Positions 25,298 to 33,057 of a DNA stretch of 64,000 nt are shown one piece after another. Each line of letters opens with the position of its first letter. The stretch's first letter is position 1. Where the stretch lies: NCBI GenBank assembly GCA_965278965.1, contig OZ257127.1:1116001-1180000 (forward strand), given 5' to 3'. This DNA comes from UBA10649 sp965278965 (GTDB lineage: Bacteria > Actinomycetota > Actinomycetes > S36-B12). The notes below the pieces were generated by a model, which was not told where the DNA came from, made no database searches, and saw only the letters and a program-made list of their open reading frames with translations. The position numbers were made by a program, and so were the translations under genes.

Positions 25298-26490
25298 GGG
25301 CGCAGGCGCTTCATGCGCCAACGCAGCCGCAGGTCGTCCTTCGTTCGCGCCATCAACTCGTTGCGCAGCTCGCGGGCGGACTTCTCCTCCGAGGTCCGGG
25401 TGGCTTCGATAACGGTCATGACGGCCTGGACGGCCGCGTCGATGGGGATATGGGTCGGCCGCTCCTGCCCCGTCGAGTCGCCGTCTACGCGACGGGCGAG
25501 GGCCTCCAGGTCGCCGAGCACGCGCACGCCACTGGAGCCGATCGACTGCGCTGCAAGGGTTCCCTGCTCAGCGGCGAAGTCGAGTGCCCATCCCGGCGTC
25601 TCCAGCCGCGGCTCGTCGCGTGCCGGCGCGCGGCCCTCGACCATGCCCAGCGCCACGCCGCGCCGCACGAACCGCATGTACTCCTCCCACTGCATGTCGG
25701 TCTTGACCCGCCGGTTCAGCTCGATGAGCAGCTGCGCCTCCGCAGCCGTCATCGACCGGTTGGACGTGAGGTCCATGCGGGAGACCAGCAGGTCCTCGGG
25801 CACATCGAGGAGCTGCGCGAACGTGCGGAACATCGCGCTGCGGTCGACATCCTCGAGGACGATCACCGTGACGTGGTCGGCGCCGACGGCGGCGGCCCAG
25901 CGATCTACGACAGCGCCGTGGTCGTTGCGCCGCCAGAACGTGGGCGTCATCGACGAGCCGCCCGGGTTCTCCATGACATTGCGCAGCCACTTCTCGTAGC
26001 CCACGGTCAGCCCGTACTTCAGGTACTGCTGCCACGACGAGGGCAGGAGCCGGCCGAGGTTCCGCAGCGTGACGACGACGTGGGTGCGCTCGCGGCCGAA
26101 CGCCTCGGCGACCCGCACCGTGGTCTCGGCATCGGCCTCGCAGAAGAACTCGCTGCTCACCGCGACCCGACCTGCATGCCGCTGCACCTGCTCGGCGAGC
26201 TTGTCGAAGTGCGAGACGTCGAGCACCTCGCCGCCCTTGTTCTTCCAGCCCCAGGTGCGCTCGATGATCGCCATGGCCGCGCGGTGCTGCGCCTGGCGCT
26301 TGCCCGGGTACGCGATGCCGGCCCGCGACAGCTCAGGGCGGGCGTCGGCCAAGGCCGCCTGGATCGCTGTGGTCCCGGTCTTGTGGACCCCCACGTGCAG
26401 GAGCACGGCGCCCGCGGGCAGCGGGGGCGTCGGCGGGAAGAGTCGATCCGGGTCCGGGACCGCAGACTCCGGCGCTGAGGTCGACGTCAT
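25294..26490 (-). CDS. Sulfotransferase family protein
   Basis: A 398-residue predicted PAPS-dependent sulfotransferase. The 5'-phosphosulfate loop is LLHVGVHKTGTTAIQ near residue 30-45 (Lys37), and the 3'-phosphate strand is VVTLRNLGRLLPSSWQQYLK, containing the Arg and Ser of the second PAPS contact. The remainder is alpha-helical and ends in a basic tail (RLRWRMKRLRP). ATG at 26490 is used; TAGGGT lies 8 nt upstream, so transcription probably begins at or next to the start codon. It overlaps the multidomain CDP-alcohol phosphotransferase gene by 4 nt. The context suggests sulfation of the exported glycopolymer or glycolipid. Confidence 0.85.
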   Translation of the reverse strand: MTSTSAPESAVPDPDRLFPPTPPLPAGAVLLHVGVHKTGTTAIQAALADARPELSRAGIAYPGKRQAQHRAAMAIIERTWGWKNKGGEVLDVSHFDKLAEQVQRHAGRVAVSSEFFCEADAETTVRVAEAFGRERTHVVVTLRNLGRLLPSSWQQYLKYGLTVGYEKWLRNVMENPGGSSMTPTFWRRNDHGAVVDRWAAAVGADHVTVIVLEDVDRSAMFRTFAQLLDVPEDLLVSRMDLTSNRSMTAAEAQLLIELNRRVKTDMQWEEYMRFVRRGVALGMVEGRAPARDEPRLETPGWALDFAAEQGTLAAQSIGSSGVRVLGDLEALARRVDGDSTGQERPTHIPIDAAVQAVMTVIEATRTSEEKSARELRNELMARTKDDLRLRWRMKRLRP

Positions 26491-26498
26491 GGTCGCCA

Positions 26499-26504
26499 AC
26501 CCTA
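26499..26504 (-). promoter_or_regulatory. -10 box before the sulfotransferase gene
   Basis: TAGGGT on the minus strand, 8 nt before the ATG at 26490, within the 52-nt gap after the ABC ATPase gene; it would start a transcript covering sulfotransferase to hydrolase. Confidence 0.45.
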
Positions 26505-26542
26505 GACGAGCCATCGGGCTCGCCCGGGAGGCCTCGTCGGGT

Positions 26543-27370
26543 TCACATCAGGTCGGTGTCGTCCTCGTCATCGTCGTCGTCATCGATGACGAAGTGCACC
26601 TGGTCCTTGGGCGGCGGGATCTCCCGCAGCAGCTCGAGCGCGTTCTCGACGGTCGTGTCCGCCAGGATGCGGCCCTCGTTCATGAGGATCGCTCGGTCGC
26701 AGAACCGCTTGAGCTCGCTCGGCTTGTCCGACACGGCGAGGAAGGTGATGCCGGCTGCGTGGCGCTCCTCGATGATCTCCCAGCACTGCTGCTGGAACGC
26801 CGGCTGGCCGACCGTGAGCGCCTGCGAGATCGCGTACGCCGGGGACTGGGTGGCCATCGCTATCGACCAGGCGAGGCGGCCGCGCATGAGCCGCGAGCTG
26901 TCCCCGAGGAACTTGTCGAGGATCTTGGCGACGTCCGCCCGCTCGACGATCGTCGGCAGTCTCTCGACGATCTCGGCCTGGGTCATGCCGAGCAGTCCAC
27001 CGAGCAGGTAGATGTTCTGGCGCACCGTGTAGGCACCGTTCAGGGCGCCGCCCAGGCCGACCATCGGTACCACGGGGACACTGCGCTGAACCGTGCCCTC
27101 GTCCGGGAGCAGCGTGCCAGCGGCGAGGCGCAGCAGCTCGTCGCGGCCAGAGCCGATATGGCCCACGACCGCAAGGGCCTCACCGGGCTGCACGGAGAAC
27201 GTCGCGTCGCGGACGAACCACACGTCGTCCCGGGCCACGTCTCCACGCATGCGCTTGAGCCGGTTGCGAGACGATCCGACCTTGCGGCGCTTGACCTTCG
27301 GCAGCCGGACGCCCGCGCCGTCGAACTGCAGGACGGCGTCGAGTCCGGGGGTGATGGTGACCTTGGGCAT
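26543..27370 (-). CDS. Degenerate ABC transporter ATP-binding subunit (TagH/Wzt-like)
   Basis: A 275-residue protein with the fold order of polysaccharide-exporter ATPases, but every catalytic motif is altered. Walker A reads GHIGSGRD (70-77): Lys to Arg and Ser/Thr to Asp. The LSGGQ signature is LMRGR (161-165). Walker B, normally LLIDE, is YAISQ, with S182 and Q183 in place of Asp and Glu. The switch His is Asp (D215 in AVSDK). Flanking sequence is well kept (LRLAAGTLLPDEGTV, NIYLLGGLLGMTQ, CDRAILMNEGRI), so this is not a broken gene. The tail is an acidic run (263-273). It starts 2 nt before the end region of the permease gene it serves. Probably a regulatory or structural partner, or powered by a different ATPase. 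Confidence 0.85.
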   Translation of the reverse strand: MPKVTITPGLDAVLQFDGAGVRLPKVKRRKVGSSRNRLKRMRGDVARDDVWFVRDATFSVQPGEALAVVGHIGSGRDELLRLAAGTLLPDEGTVQRSVPVVPMVGLGGALNGAYTVRQNIYLLGGLLGMTQAEIVERLPTIVERADVAKILDKFLGDSSRLMRGRLAWSIAMATQSPAYAISQALTVGQPAFQQQCWEIIEERHAAGITFLAVSDKPSELKRFCDRAILMNEGRILADTTVENALELLREIPPPKDQVHFVIDDDDDDEDDTDLM

Positions 27371-27371
27371 C

Positions 27372-28181
27372 TCATCCGCCCTTGAGGATTCGGGGCTCGA
27401 GGCGCTTGAAGGTGACCCACCCGATCACGAAGATGACCACGCACAGCAGGAGCGACACGCCGAAGTGGACGTACGACTCGTGCTCCTCCGGCCACCAGCC
27501 GACCCGGTACAGCCCCAGGGGTGCGACGAGGGGGTTCAGCGCCGAGTACGGCCTGATGTGCTCGGGGATGTTCGAGATCGAGTACAGCACCGGAGTCAGG
27601 TAGAACAGCGCGCGCATGACGATGCGCACGATCCGGGCCAGGTCGGGGATGACGACTGCGTAGGACGCGATGAGCAGTCCGAGCCCGTACATCAGCACGA
27701 ACTGAAGGACGATGCCGACCGGGAAGAGCACGATCAGCGGCCCGGGGATGTCGCGGGTCAGCGCCACGGCCACGAGGATGACCGGGAGCGAGAGGATGAA
27801 CTCCATCATCGTGACGAGCAGGACGCGCAGCACCCACAGCTCGGTCGGCAGCAGGCTGACGCGCAGCTCGCCGCGATTGCGTCGGAAGACCCGCGACATC
27901 GACGCGATGCCCTTGGTGAACCACCACCACGGGAGGATTGCCACCGACAAGAACAGCAGGTACGGCTGCAGGCCGAGCTTGCGCGGCCCCAGCAGCATCG
28001 AGAAGACGAACCACAGGACGATCGACATGCCCAGCGGCTCGATGATCGTCCACAGGTAGCCGAGCCGGAACTTCGTGTACTGACGCTGGAGGTCCCGTAG
28101 GACCAGCATGCGCAGCACCTGACGGTGCTGCCAGAGCGTGAGCACGGCCGTTACGATAGGTGACACGTCCACGGAAACCAT
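27372..28181 (-). CDS. ABC-2 type polysaccharide/teichoic acid export permease
   Basis: A 269-residue membrane protein with six helices, ABC-2 exporter family (TagG/Wzm/RfbD type), moving undecaprenyl-linked polymer across the membrane. Typical segments: LVLRDLQRQYTKFRLGYLWT near the N-terminus, the amphipathic entry of the family, PWWWFTKGIASMSRVFRRNRGEL, YLTPVLYSISNIPEHIRPY and LNPLVAPLGLYRVGWWPEE. The ATG at 28181 is chosen; there is no good ribosome binding site, and GTG codons 4 and 6 are alternatives. Divergent from the TagF-like gene with only 12 nt between the two starts. Its ATPase partner lies immediately downstream and is degenerate. Confidence 0.9.
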   Translation of the reverse strand: MVSVDVSPIVTAVLTLWQHRQVLRMLVLRDLQRQYTKFRLGYLWTIIEPLGMSIVLWFVFSMLLGPRKLGLQPYLLFLSVAILPWWWFTKGIASMSRVFRRNRGELRVSLLPTELWVLRVLLVTMMEFILSLPVILVAVALTRDIPGPLIVLFPVGIVLQFVLMYGLGLLIASYAVVIPDLARIVRIVMRALFYLTPVLYSISNIPEHIRPYSALNPLVAPLGLYRVGWWPEEHESYVHFGVSLLLCVVIFVIGWVTFKRLEPRILKGG

Positions 28182-28193
28182 CGACGGAGGCAC

Positions 28194-29462
28194 GTGAGCA
28201 CCCCAGGCAAGGCGTCCGACAGCCGTGTGCGGATGTTCAGCAAGCGGGTGGCCCGGGGTGTCGCCCGGCGCATGCGCGACTACGGACAGGTGGAGCCGGA
28301 CGGCTTCGACCTGGGGGACATCCCGAGCGCGGACGTGGCCCTGTACTTCGCCGACGGCCCGACGAAGCTCTACCAGCTGACCCAGTGGCTGCCGGTGTTC
28401 GAGGCGGCCACGGACGTCACGACGATCGTCGTCGTCCGCCACATCGAGACCTACCGCACCCTGCTGGGGATGACCTCGCTGCGGGTGCTGCTCGTCCCGC
28501 GCTACGAGATCCTCATGGCGATGTACGACCGGGCCGACTTCCATGCCGTCGTCTACGTCAACAACGGGTGGACGAACTTCCAGTCGCTGTCCTTCCAGCA
28601 GGCGGTCCACATCCACGTGAACCACGGGGAGAGCGACAAGATCTGCATGGTCAGCAACCAGGCCAAGGCGTACGACCTGGTCTTCGTGGCCGGCGAGGCC
28701 GCCGTCCGCCGGCACCAGGCCGCGCTCGCGTGGTTCGACACCGATCGGCTCGTCCGTGTCGGTCGGCCGCAGCTCGACCTCTCGGTCCCGCTGGCCGTCC
28801 CGCCGGTCGACGGCCCGACGATCACCTACGCCCCGACGTGGGAGGGCGAGGACGACGCGAACAACTACACGTCCGTCGACCGCTACGGGCCGGCGATCGT
28901 GTCCGCCGCTCTCGCGCAGCCGGGGGCGCGGGTCCTGTACAAGCCGCACCCGCGCGTGGCGACGTCGGACGACCCCGGAGTCACGAAGGGCCATGCGCGG
29001 ATCCTGAAGCTCATGGAGGCGGCGGCAGCCGCCGACCCGTCGCGGGGCCACGCGGTCCTGATGGACGCAGACATCCTCGGCGTGATCCGCGGGACCGACC
29101 TGATGATCGCCGACGTCTCGAGCGTGAGCCTGGACCACCTGTACCTGCGGCCCGACGCCCCGCTCGCGATCACCGACCGGCGGTCGGACCGCGTGCAGCT
29201 GCTCACCGACGCGCCGGTTGCCTCCGGCGCCCTCGTGATCGACCAGTCGACCATCGGCAGCCTGACGGCAGGTCTGGCGACGCTCCTCGTCGACGACGGA
29301 CAGCGCGCGCACCGCCGCGAGCTGCGCGACCTGTACTTCGACGGCCTGGAGCCCGGTCAGAGCACCGAGCGATTCTGGGCACGCATGCGTACGGCGATCG
29401 CCGACCACGACGGTGCGCTTCGTGAGCTGCGCCGCATCCGGGTAGTGGAGGAGCTGTCATGA
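28194..29462 (+). CDS. CDP-glycerol glycerophosphotransferase-like protein (TagB/TagF type)
   Basis: A 422-residue peripheral membrane enzyme expected to transfer or polymerise polyol-phosphate units from a CDP-polyol. The family landmarks are intact: HVNHGESDK with H144-G145 (the HGxxxK motif), YAPTWEGED, YKPHPRV with P251-H252, and IADVSSVSLDHLYL with S309, S310 and D314. GTG at 28194 has GGAGG 3 nt upstream, an unusually short spacing. Followed by a nucleotidyltransferase gene with a 4-nt overlap (ATGA), which could supply the CDP- or NDP-activated donor. Both genes diverge from the exporter, and together they resemble a teichoic-acid module. Confidence 0.8.
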   Translation: MSTPGKASDSRVRMFSKRVARGVARRMRDYGQVEPDGFDLGDIPSADVALYFADGPTKLYQLTQWLPVFEAATDVTTIVVVRHIETYRTLLGMTSLRVLLVPRYEILMAMYDRADFHAVVYVNNGWTNFQSLSFQQAVHIHVNHGESDKICMVSNQAKAYDLVFVAGEAAVRRHQAALAWFDTDRLVRVGRPQLDLSVPLAVPPVDGPTITYAPTWEGEDDANNYTSVDRYGPAIVSAALAQPGARVLYKPHPRVATSDDPGVTKGHARILKLMEAAAAADPSRGHAVLMDADILGVIRGTDLMIADVSSVSLDHLYLRPDAPLAITDRRSDRVQLLTDAPVASGALVIDQSTIGSLTAGLATLLVDDGQRAHRRELRDLYFDGLEPGQSTERFWARMRTAIADHDGALRELRRIRVVEELS

Positions 29463-30148
29463 GCGTCCAGGCCGTCATCCTCGCCGCCGGCATGGGCACG
29501 CGGCTCGGCAAGCCGTGGCCGAAGCCGCTGACCCCGCTGTCCGACGGCCGCACGATCATGCGGCAGCAGATGGACAACCTCGCCACCGCGTTCGACGACG
29601 TGCGGGTGACGACGGTGGTCGGCTTCAAGCTCGAGATGATCCTCGAGCAGTTCCCCGACGTCACCTACGTCTACAACGAGAACTACGACCGGACGAACAC
29701 CAACCGCAGCCTGCTCAAGGCGTTGCGGACGTCGCCGGCCGGCGGCGTGCTGTGGATGAACGGCGACGTCGTCTTCGACCCGGAGGTGCTCGTGCGCACC
29801 GCGGCGCTGATGGAGGCCGACGAGTCGTTCATCTGCGTCAACACCGCCGCGGTCGCCGAGGAGGAGGTCAAGTACACGGTCGACGACGACGGCTTCGTCG
29901 CGCTGCTGTCCAAGACTGTCGTCGGCGCCATGGGCGAGGCGGTCGGCATCAACTTCGTCGCCGCGCGTGACAAGGCGGCGCTGATCGAGCGCCTCGCTGA
30001 GTGCGACGACATGGACTACTTCGAGCGCGGTATTGAGCTGATGATCTCCAAGGACGGCGTGCGCGTGCGTCCGCTCGACATCACGGACCTGTTCGCCGTC
30101 GAGGTGGACTTCGAGGACGACCTCACCCGGGCCAACGCGCACCTGTAG
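29459..30148 (+). CDS. Phosphocholine cytidylyltransferase / sugar nucleotidyltransferase-like protein
   Basis: A 229-residue GT-A-fold nucleotidyltransferase. Signature VILAAGMGTRLGKPWPKPL (6-24), metal site MNGDVVFD (about 100-107), and VEVDFEDDL at the end, as in LicC-type cytidylyltransferases and related NDP-sugar pyrophosphorylases. The small size and the YVYNENYDRTNTNRSLL segment favour the LicC-like group, which makes CDP-activated alcohols; the substrate is not certain. ATG overlaps the TagF-like gene stop by 4 nt. A hairpin at 30173-30188 may end this short transcript. Confidence 0.75.
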   Translation: MSVQAVILAAGMGTRLGKPWPKPLTPLSDGRTIMRQQMDNLATAFDDVRVTTVVGFKLEMILEQFPDVTYVYNENYDRTNTNRSLLKALRTSPAGGVLWMNGDVVFDPEVLVRTAALMEADESFICVNTAAVAEEEVKYTVDDDGFVALLSKTVVGAMGEAVGINFVAARDKAALIERLAECDDMDYFERGIELMISKDGVRVRPLDITDLFAVEVDFEDDLTRANAHL

Positions 30149-30172
30149 CCCCAGCCCGCAGTACCGCAGCGA

Positions 30173-30188
30173 GGCGCCGGGCGGCGCC
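30173..30188 (+). terminator. GC hairpin after the nucleotidyltransferase gene
   Basis: GGCGCC (30173-30178), loop GGGC, GGCGCC (30183-30188), 25 nt after the stop codon. There is no T-run, as usual in actinomycetes. Confidence 0.45.
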
Positions 30189-30261
30189 CCGGGGCGGCCG
30201 ATGGATCGACTTGCGACTCCAGTTGCCGTTGCGCTGCAACATAATCGTGACCTTCTGCGGG

Positions 30262-30291
30262 TTGCCCGGTGTCAGGGGTCGGCGGTAGAGT
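30262..30291 (+). promoter_or_regulatory. Leaderless promoter of the DUF222/HNH gene
   Basis: TTGCCC (30262-30267) and TAGAGT (30286-30291) with an 18-nt spacer; TAGAGT ends 7 nt before the ATG at 30299, so the transcript should begin at the start codon. Confidence 0.6.
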
Positions 30292-30298
30292 CGTACAC

Positions 30299-31882
30299 AT
30301 GTTCGAGTCCGAAGGCGGTCCAGCCCCTGAGCCGGATGACGCTGCCCGGGAGTCGGACGACTCGGCTGCGCTGGCCGATGCGGGTCTGCCGGTGGAGTGT
30401 CCGTGGCCGGCGGGCTGGGACGAACTCCCGACGGATCGTGAGCGGCTGGCGGGTGCGTGTCAGCAGTCTGCGGGCATCGGGTTGATGCTCGGCCTGGTGG
30501 AGATCGACGTCCGCGGTCTGACGCCGGATGACGCGGTCACGTTCGCGCAGCAGTGGGATCGGGCCGTGTCGTGGGCCGCTGGCGCACAGGCCGCAGTGCG
30601 TGCCGCGGTGAATGCGGCGCTGGTTGCGGCGGAGGAGGCCGAGGTCGCGCGGCAGGCGGAGGTCCTGCGGCAGCAGAACGAAGAACGCGTGGCGGCCGGG
30701 TCGAAGCCGCGCAGTGGTGGGTTCGGGTTTGTGCCGCCGGAGGTCGCGGTCCAGGCCGAGCTCGCCGCCGCCCTACGCCTCTCCCCGCGGAGCGTGTCCA
30801 GCGTGGTGCAGTTCGCGGTGGACCTGGCCGGGCCGTGGCGGCCGATGCGCGCCGCGCTACTGGCCGGGGATATCACCGAGAACCACGCCAAAGCCATCGG
30901 CCGGGTGCTGACCCTGCTGCCGGCGTACCTGGACCCCGAACTGGTTGACGACTACGTGCGCGACTGCTCCGAAGTCCTCGCGGTGGTAGTTCCGTACGCC
31001 CGGACGCACACCCCGGGGCAGGCGGCGAAGAAAGCCCGCGACTTGATCACGGCGATCGACCCCGTCGGCACGAAGAAGCGCCGGCAGGAGGCGGCCGACC
31101 GCGAGCACGGGGTGTTCCTCAACCCACGCGAGCCCGGAACCAGCGAGCTCATGGGGGTGATGCCGACCGAGACCGCTAGGGCCATCTACGACGCCGTCCG
31201 CCGGCTGGCTGGGGATGCCCGGTTCCAGGTGTCCGACGGGTGCGTGACGATCGGGCAGCGCCGCGTCGCCGCCCTCAAGACCCTCGTCCTCGGTGACCCG
31301 GGGCAGATCACCGTCATCGACGGACCGGTGGCCGAGGCCAAGGAGAAGGCCCACATCACCGTCATCGTCTCCCTCGAAACCGTCCTCGGCGTCAGCGAGC
31401 AAGGCGGGCGGATCAACGGCGAACCCGTCACCGCGGACGTGATCCGCGACCTCATCGCCGCCTGCGACCCCACATCCACCATCCGGCGCCTCGTCACAGA
31501 CACCGATGGCGTGATCGTGGACTACGGCCGCTCCCGCTACATCGGCAGCGACCTGCAGAAGCACGTCATCCGCCTGCGCGACGGCCACTGCCGCGGCGTC
31601 GGCTGCACAAGGCCCGCTGAGGACTGCGAGATCGGCCACGCCCGGCTCACCGTGCCTGTTGAACGGCCAGTTGTGGCATGCGAGCCGCTAGGCGAGCGAC
31701 CACAACTCGCCGTTCAACGACAGTCAGACGGAGGCAGACAACGACCCCCGGACAGCGCGGCCGATGGAAGCTGTACCTGGAGATCACCCCTCGGCCGGAT
31801 CTACGAACACCAACCCCCACCGCTGCTACCGCCAGCGCCAAGATCCCGCGTCATCGACGACGGACAACCCCCACCGTTCTAG
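30299..31882 (+). CDS. DUF222 / HNH endonuclease-type protein with disrupted nuclease domain
   Basis: A 527-residue member of the large actinobacterial DUF222-HNH group. The DUF222 part is intact (WDRAVSWAAGAQAAVRAAV, LSPRSVSSVVQFAVDL, GDITENHAKAIGRVL, HTPGQAAKKARDLI). The HNH domain starts normally (IRLRDGHCRGVGCTRPAEDC) but breaks after EIGHAR: the His-Asn-His segment is replaced by sequence from a 61-bp palindrome and adjacent DNA, and even the first DH is GH. The usual tail (DGSCTWRSPLGRIYEHQPPPLLPP, here spread over the last 45 residues) follows in frame. Nuclease activity is therefore unlikely. Starts ATG directly downstream of a -10 box. Function of the group is unknown; many copies per genome are typical. 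Confidence 0.85.
   Translation: MFESEGGPAPEPDDAARESDDSAALADAGLPVECPWPAGWDELPTDRERLAGACQQSAGIGLMLGLVEIDVRGLTPDDAVTFAQQWDRAVSWAAGAQAAVRAAVNAALVAAEEAEVARQAEVLRQQNEERVAAGSKPRSGGFGFVPPEVAVQAELAAALRLSPRSVSSVVQFAVDLAGPWRPMRAALLAGDITENHAKAIGRVLTLLPAYLDPELVDDYVRDCSEVLAVVVPYARTHTPGQAAKKARDLITAIDPVGTKKRRQEAADREHGVFLNPREPGTSELMGVMPTETARAIYDAVRRLAGDARFQVSDGCVTIGQRRVAALKTLVLGDPGQITVIDGPVAEAKEKAHITVIVSLETVLGVSEQGGRINGEPVTADVIRDLIAACDPTSTIRRLVTDTDGVIVDYGRSRYIGSDLQKHVIRLRDGHCRGVGCTRPAEDCEIGHARLTVPVERPVVACEPLGERPQLAVQRQSDGGRQRPPDSAADGSCTWRSPLGRIYEHQPPPLLPPAPRSRVIDDGQPPPF
31658..31718. repeat. 61-bp palindrome inside the HNH coding region
   Basis: Arms GTTGAACGGCCAGTTGTGG (31658-31676) and CCACAACTCGCCGTTCAAC (31700-31718) are inverted repeats matching at 18 of 19 positions, with a 23-nt loop. 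It lies exactly where the catalytic HNH segment should be. No second copy was noticed in the window. Confidence 0.85.
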
Positions 31883-31896
31883 CCGTCGTTGCGATG

Positions 31897-33057
31897 TCAG
31901 CGCAGCGTGTCGGCGATCAGCTGCTCCCACGCGTCCAGGACCAGCGGCAGGCGGTAGCGCGCAACGTGCTCCCGGGCAGCAGCGCCGAGCCGTCGCCGTT
32001 CCCCGTCGTCGGCGAGCAGCCCAGCCAACGCGCTCGCGAGCGCCGCGGCGTCACCGCGCGGGACGAGCACGCCGGTCCTGCCCTGGTCGGTCAGCGCACG
32101 GACCCCCGCCGAGCAGTCGGCGGCGACGCAGGCCACCCCGGCGGCCATGGCCTCGGCCAGCGACATCGGCAGGCCCTCGGTCAGGGACGGCAGCGCCAGG
32201 ACCCCGGTCGTCCGGAGCACGGGCTCGACATCGTCGACCGGAGGCACGATGTCCACCCGGTCGGCCCCAGCGGGCAGCCGTTCGACCTGACGGCGCAGCG
32301 CTGCCTCGTCCGGGCCGGAGCCGACGAACCGCAGCCGCCAGTCCGGATACGTGCCGGCGATCTGCCCCCAGGCGTCAGCGAGGAACCTCGGCCCCTTCTC
32401 GGTCGACAGCCGGCCCAGGAAGGTCACCGTGCGGCCCGCGGCGGCGTCAACCGGCTCCTGCGGCCACAGCGCGAGCGGGTTCGCCAGCGAGAGCGTGTTG
32501 TCCAGGCCCGCCCGGCGGAAGGCCTCGGCGTCCTCGGCGGTCAGCAGCGCGAACGCGTCGGCGTCCCGGTAGAGGGCCAGCGCTCGTCGCAGGTCGCGGC
32601 CGGCGGCCGCCGCCTCGTACGACGAGTGGTACTGCGCGATGACCCGCCAGCCCGCGTGCTCGGCGCGGGCAAGGTGCTCCATCGCCCACAGCTGCGCGAC
32701 GACGAGGATGCCCGGCGGCCCGGCGGCGAGCAGGCGCTCGAGGTCGCGCACGGCATCGGCACTGAGCGCGGTGCGGGTCGCGATGAGGCGACGCACTCCC
32801 GGCCGCAGCCGCGTCGTGAGCCGGGAGTCCGGCGGGGGCGCGGGCCACGGGCGCGGCATGAGCGTGCGCGACCGGTACGCGGGGTCGGCCACGTACGTGT
32901 GGGGCTGCTCGACCGGCGTGAGGCCCACGAGCTCGACGGGATACCCGCGCTCCGCGAGTCCCTGCGCCACCAGGTGGACGACCCGCTGCGCCCCACCGAG
33001 CTCGGTGATCGAGTTGGCCAGGACGACCACCCGAGGGCGCGCCTCACCCCCGCTCAT
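31897..33057 (-). CDS. Glycosyltransferase family 4
   Basis: A 386-residue GT-B retaining glycosyltransferase. N-terminal domain VVVLANSITELGGAQRVVHLVAQGL; C-terminal domain TVTFLGRLSTEKGPRFL, LRFVGSGPDEAAL and the donor motif LPSLTEGLPMSLAEAMAAG, an ExxxxxxxE-type arrangement. These residues bind the nucleotide-sugar; the sugar itself cannot be told. ATG at 33057 has GGAG 7 nt upstream and overlaps the stop of the GT2-TagF fusion gene by 4 nt. It is the last gene of the long minus-strand series that runs from 41018 down to here. Confidence 0.9.
   Translation of the reverse strand: MSGGEARPRVVVLANSITELGGAQRVVHLVAQGLAERGYPVELVGLTPVEQPHTYVADPAYRSRTLMPRPWPAPPPDSRLTTRLRPGVRRLIATRTALSADAVRDLERLLAAGPPGILVVAQLWAMEHLARAEHAGWRVIAQYHSSYEAAAAGRDLRRALALYRDADAFALLTAEDAEAFRRAGLDNTLSLANPLALWPQEPVDAAAGRTVTFLGRLSTEKGPRFLADAWGQIAGTYPDWRLRFVGSGPDEAALRRQVERLPAGADRVDIVPPVDDVEPVLRTTGVLALPSLTEGLPMSLAEAMAAGVACVAADCSAGVRALTDQGRTGVLVPRGDAAALASALAGLLADDGERRRLGAAAREHVARYRLPLVLDAWEQLIADTLR

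Noticed and set aside
23327..25999. Long plus-strand open frame across the DUF5941-like and sulfotransferase genes
   Set aside because: Arg/Gly/His-rich shadow translation; the minus strand has coherent membrane and P-loop motifs and coupled starts.
27372..29408. Extension of the ABC permease frame to 678 residues
   Set aside because: The extra part is antisense to the TagF-like gene; the family begins at the ATG near 28181.
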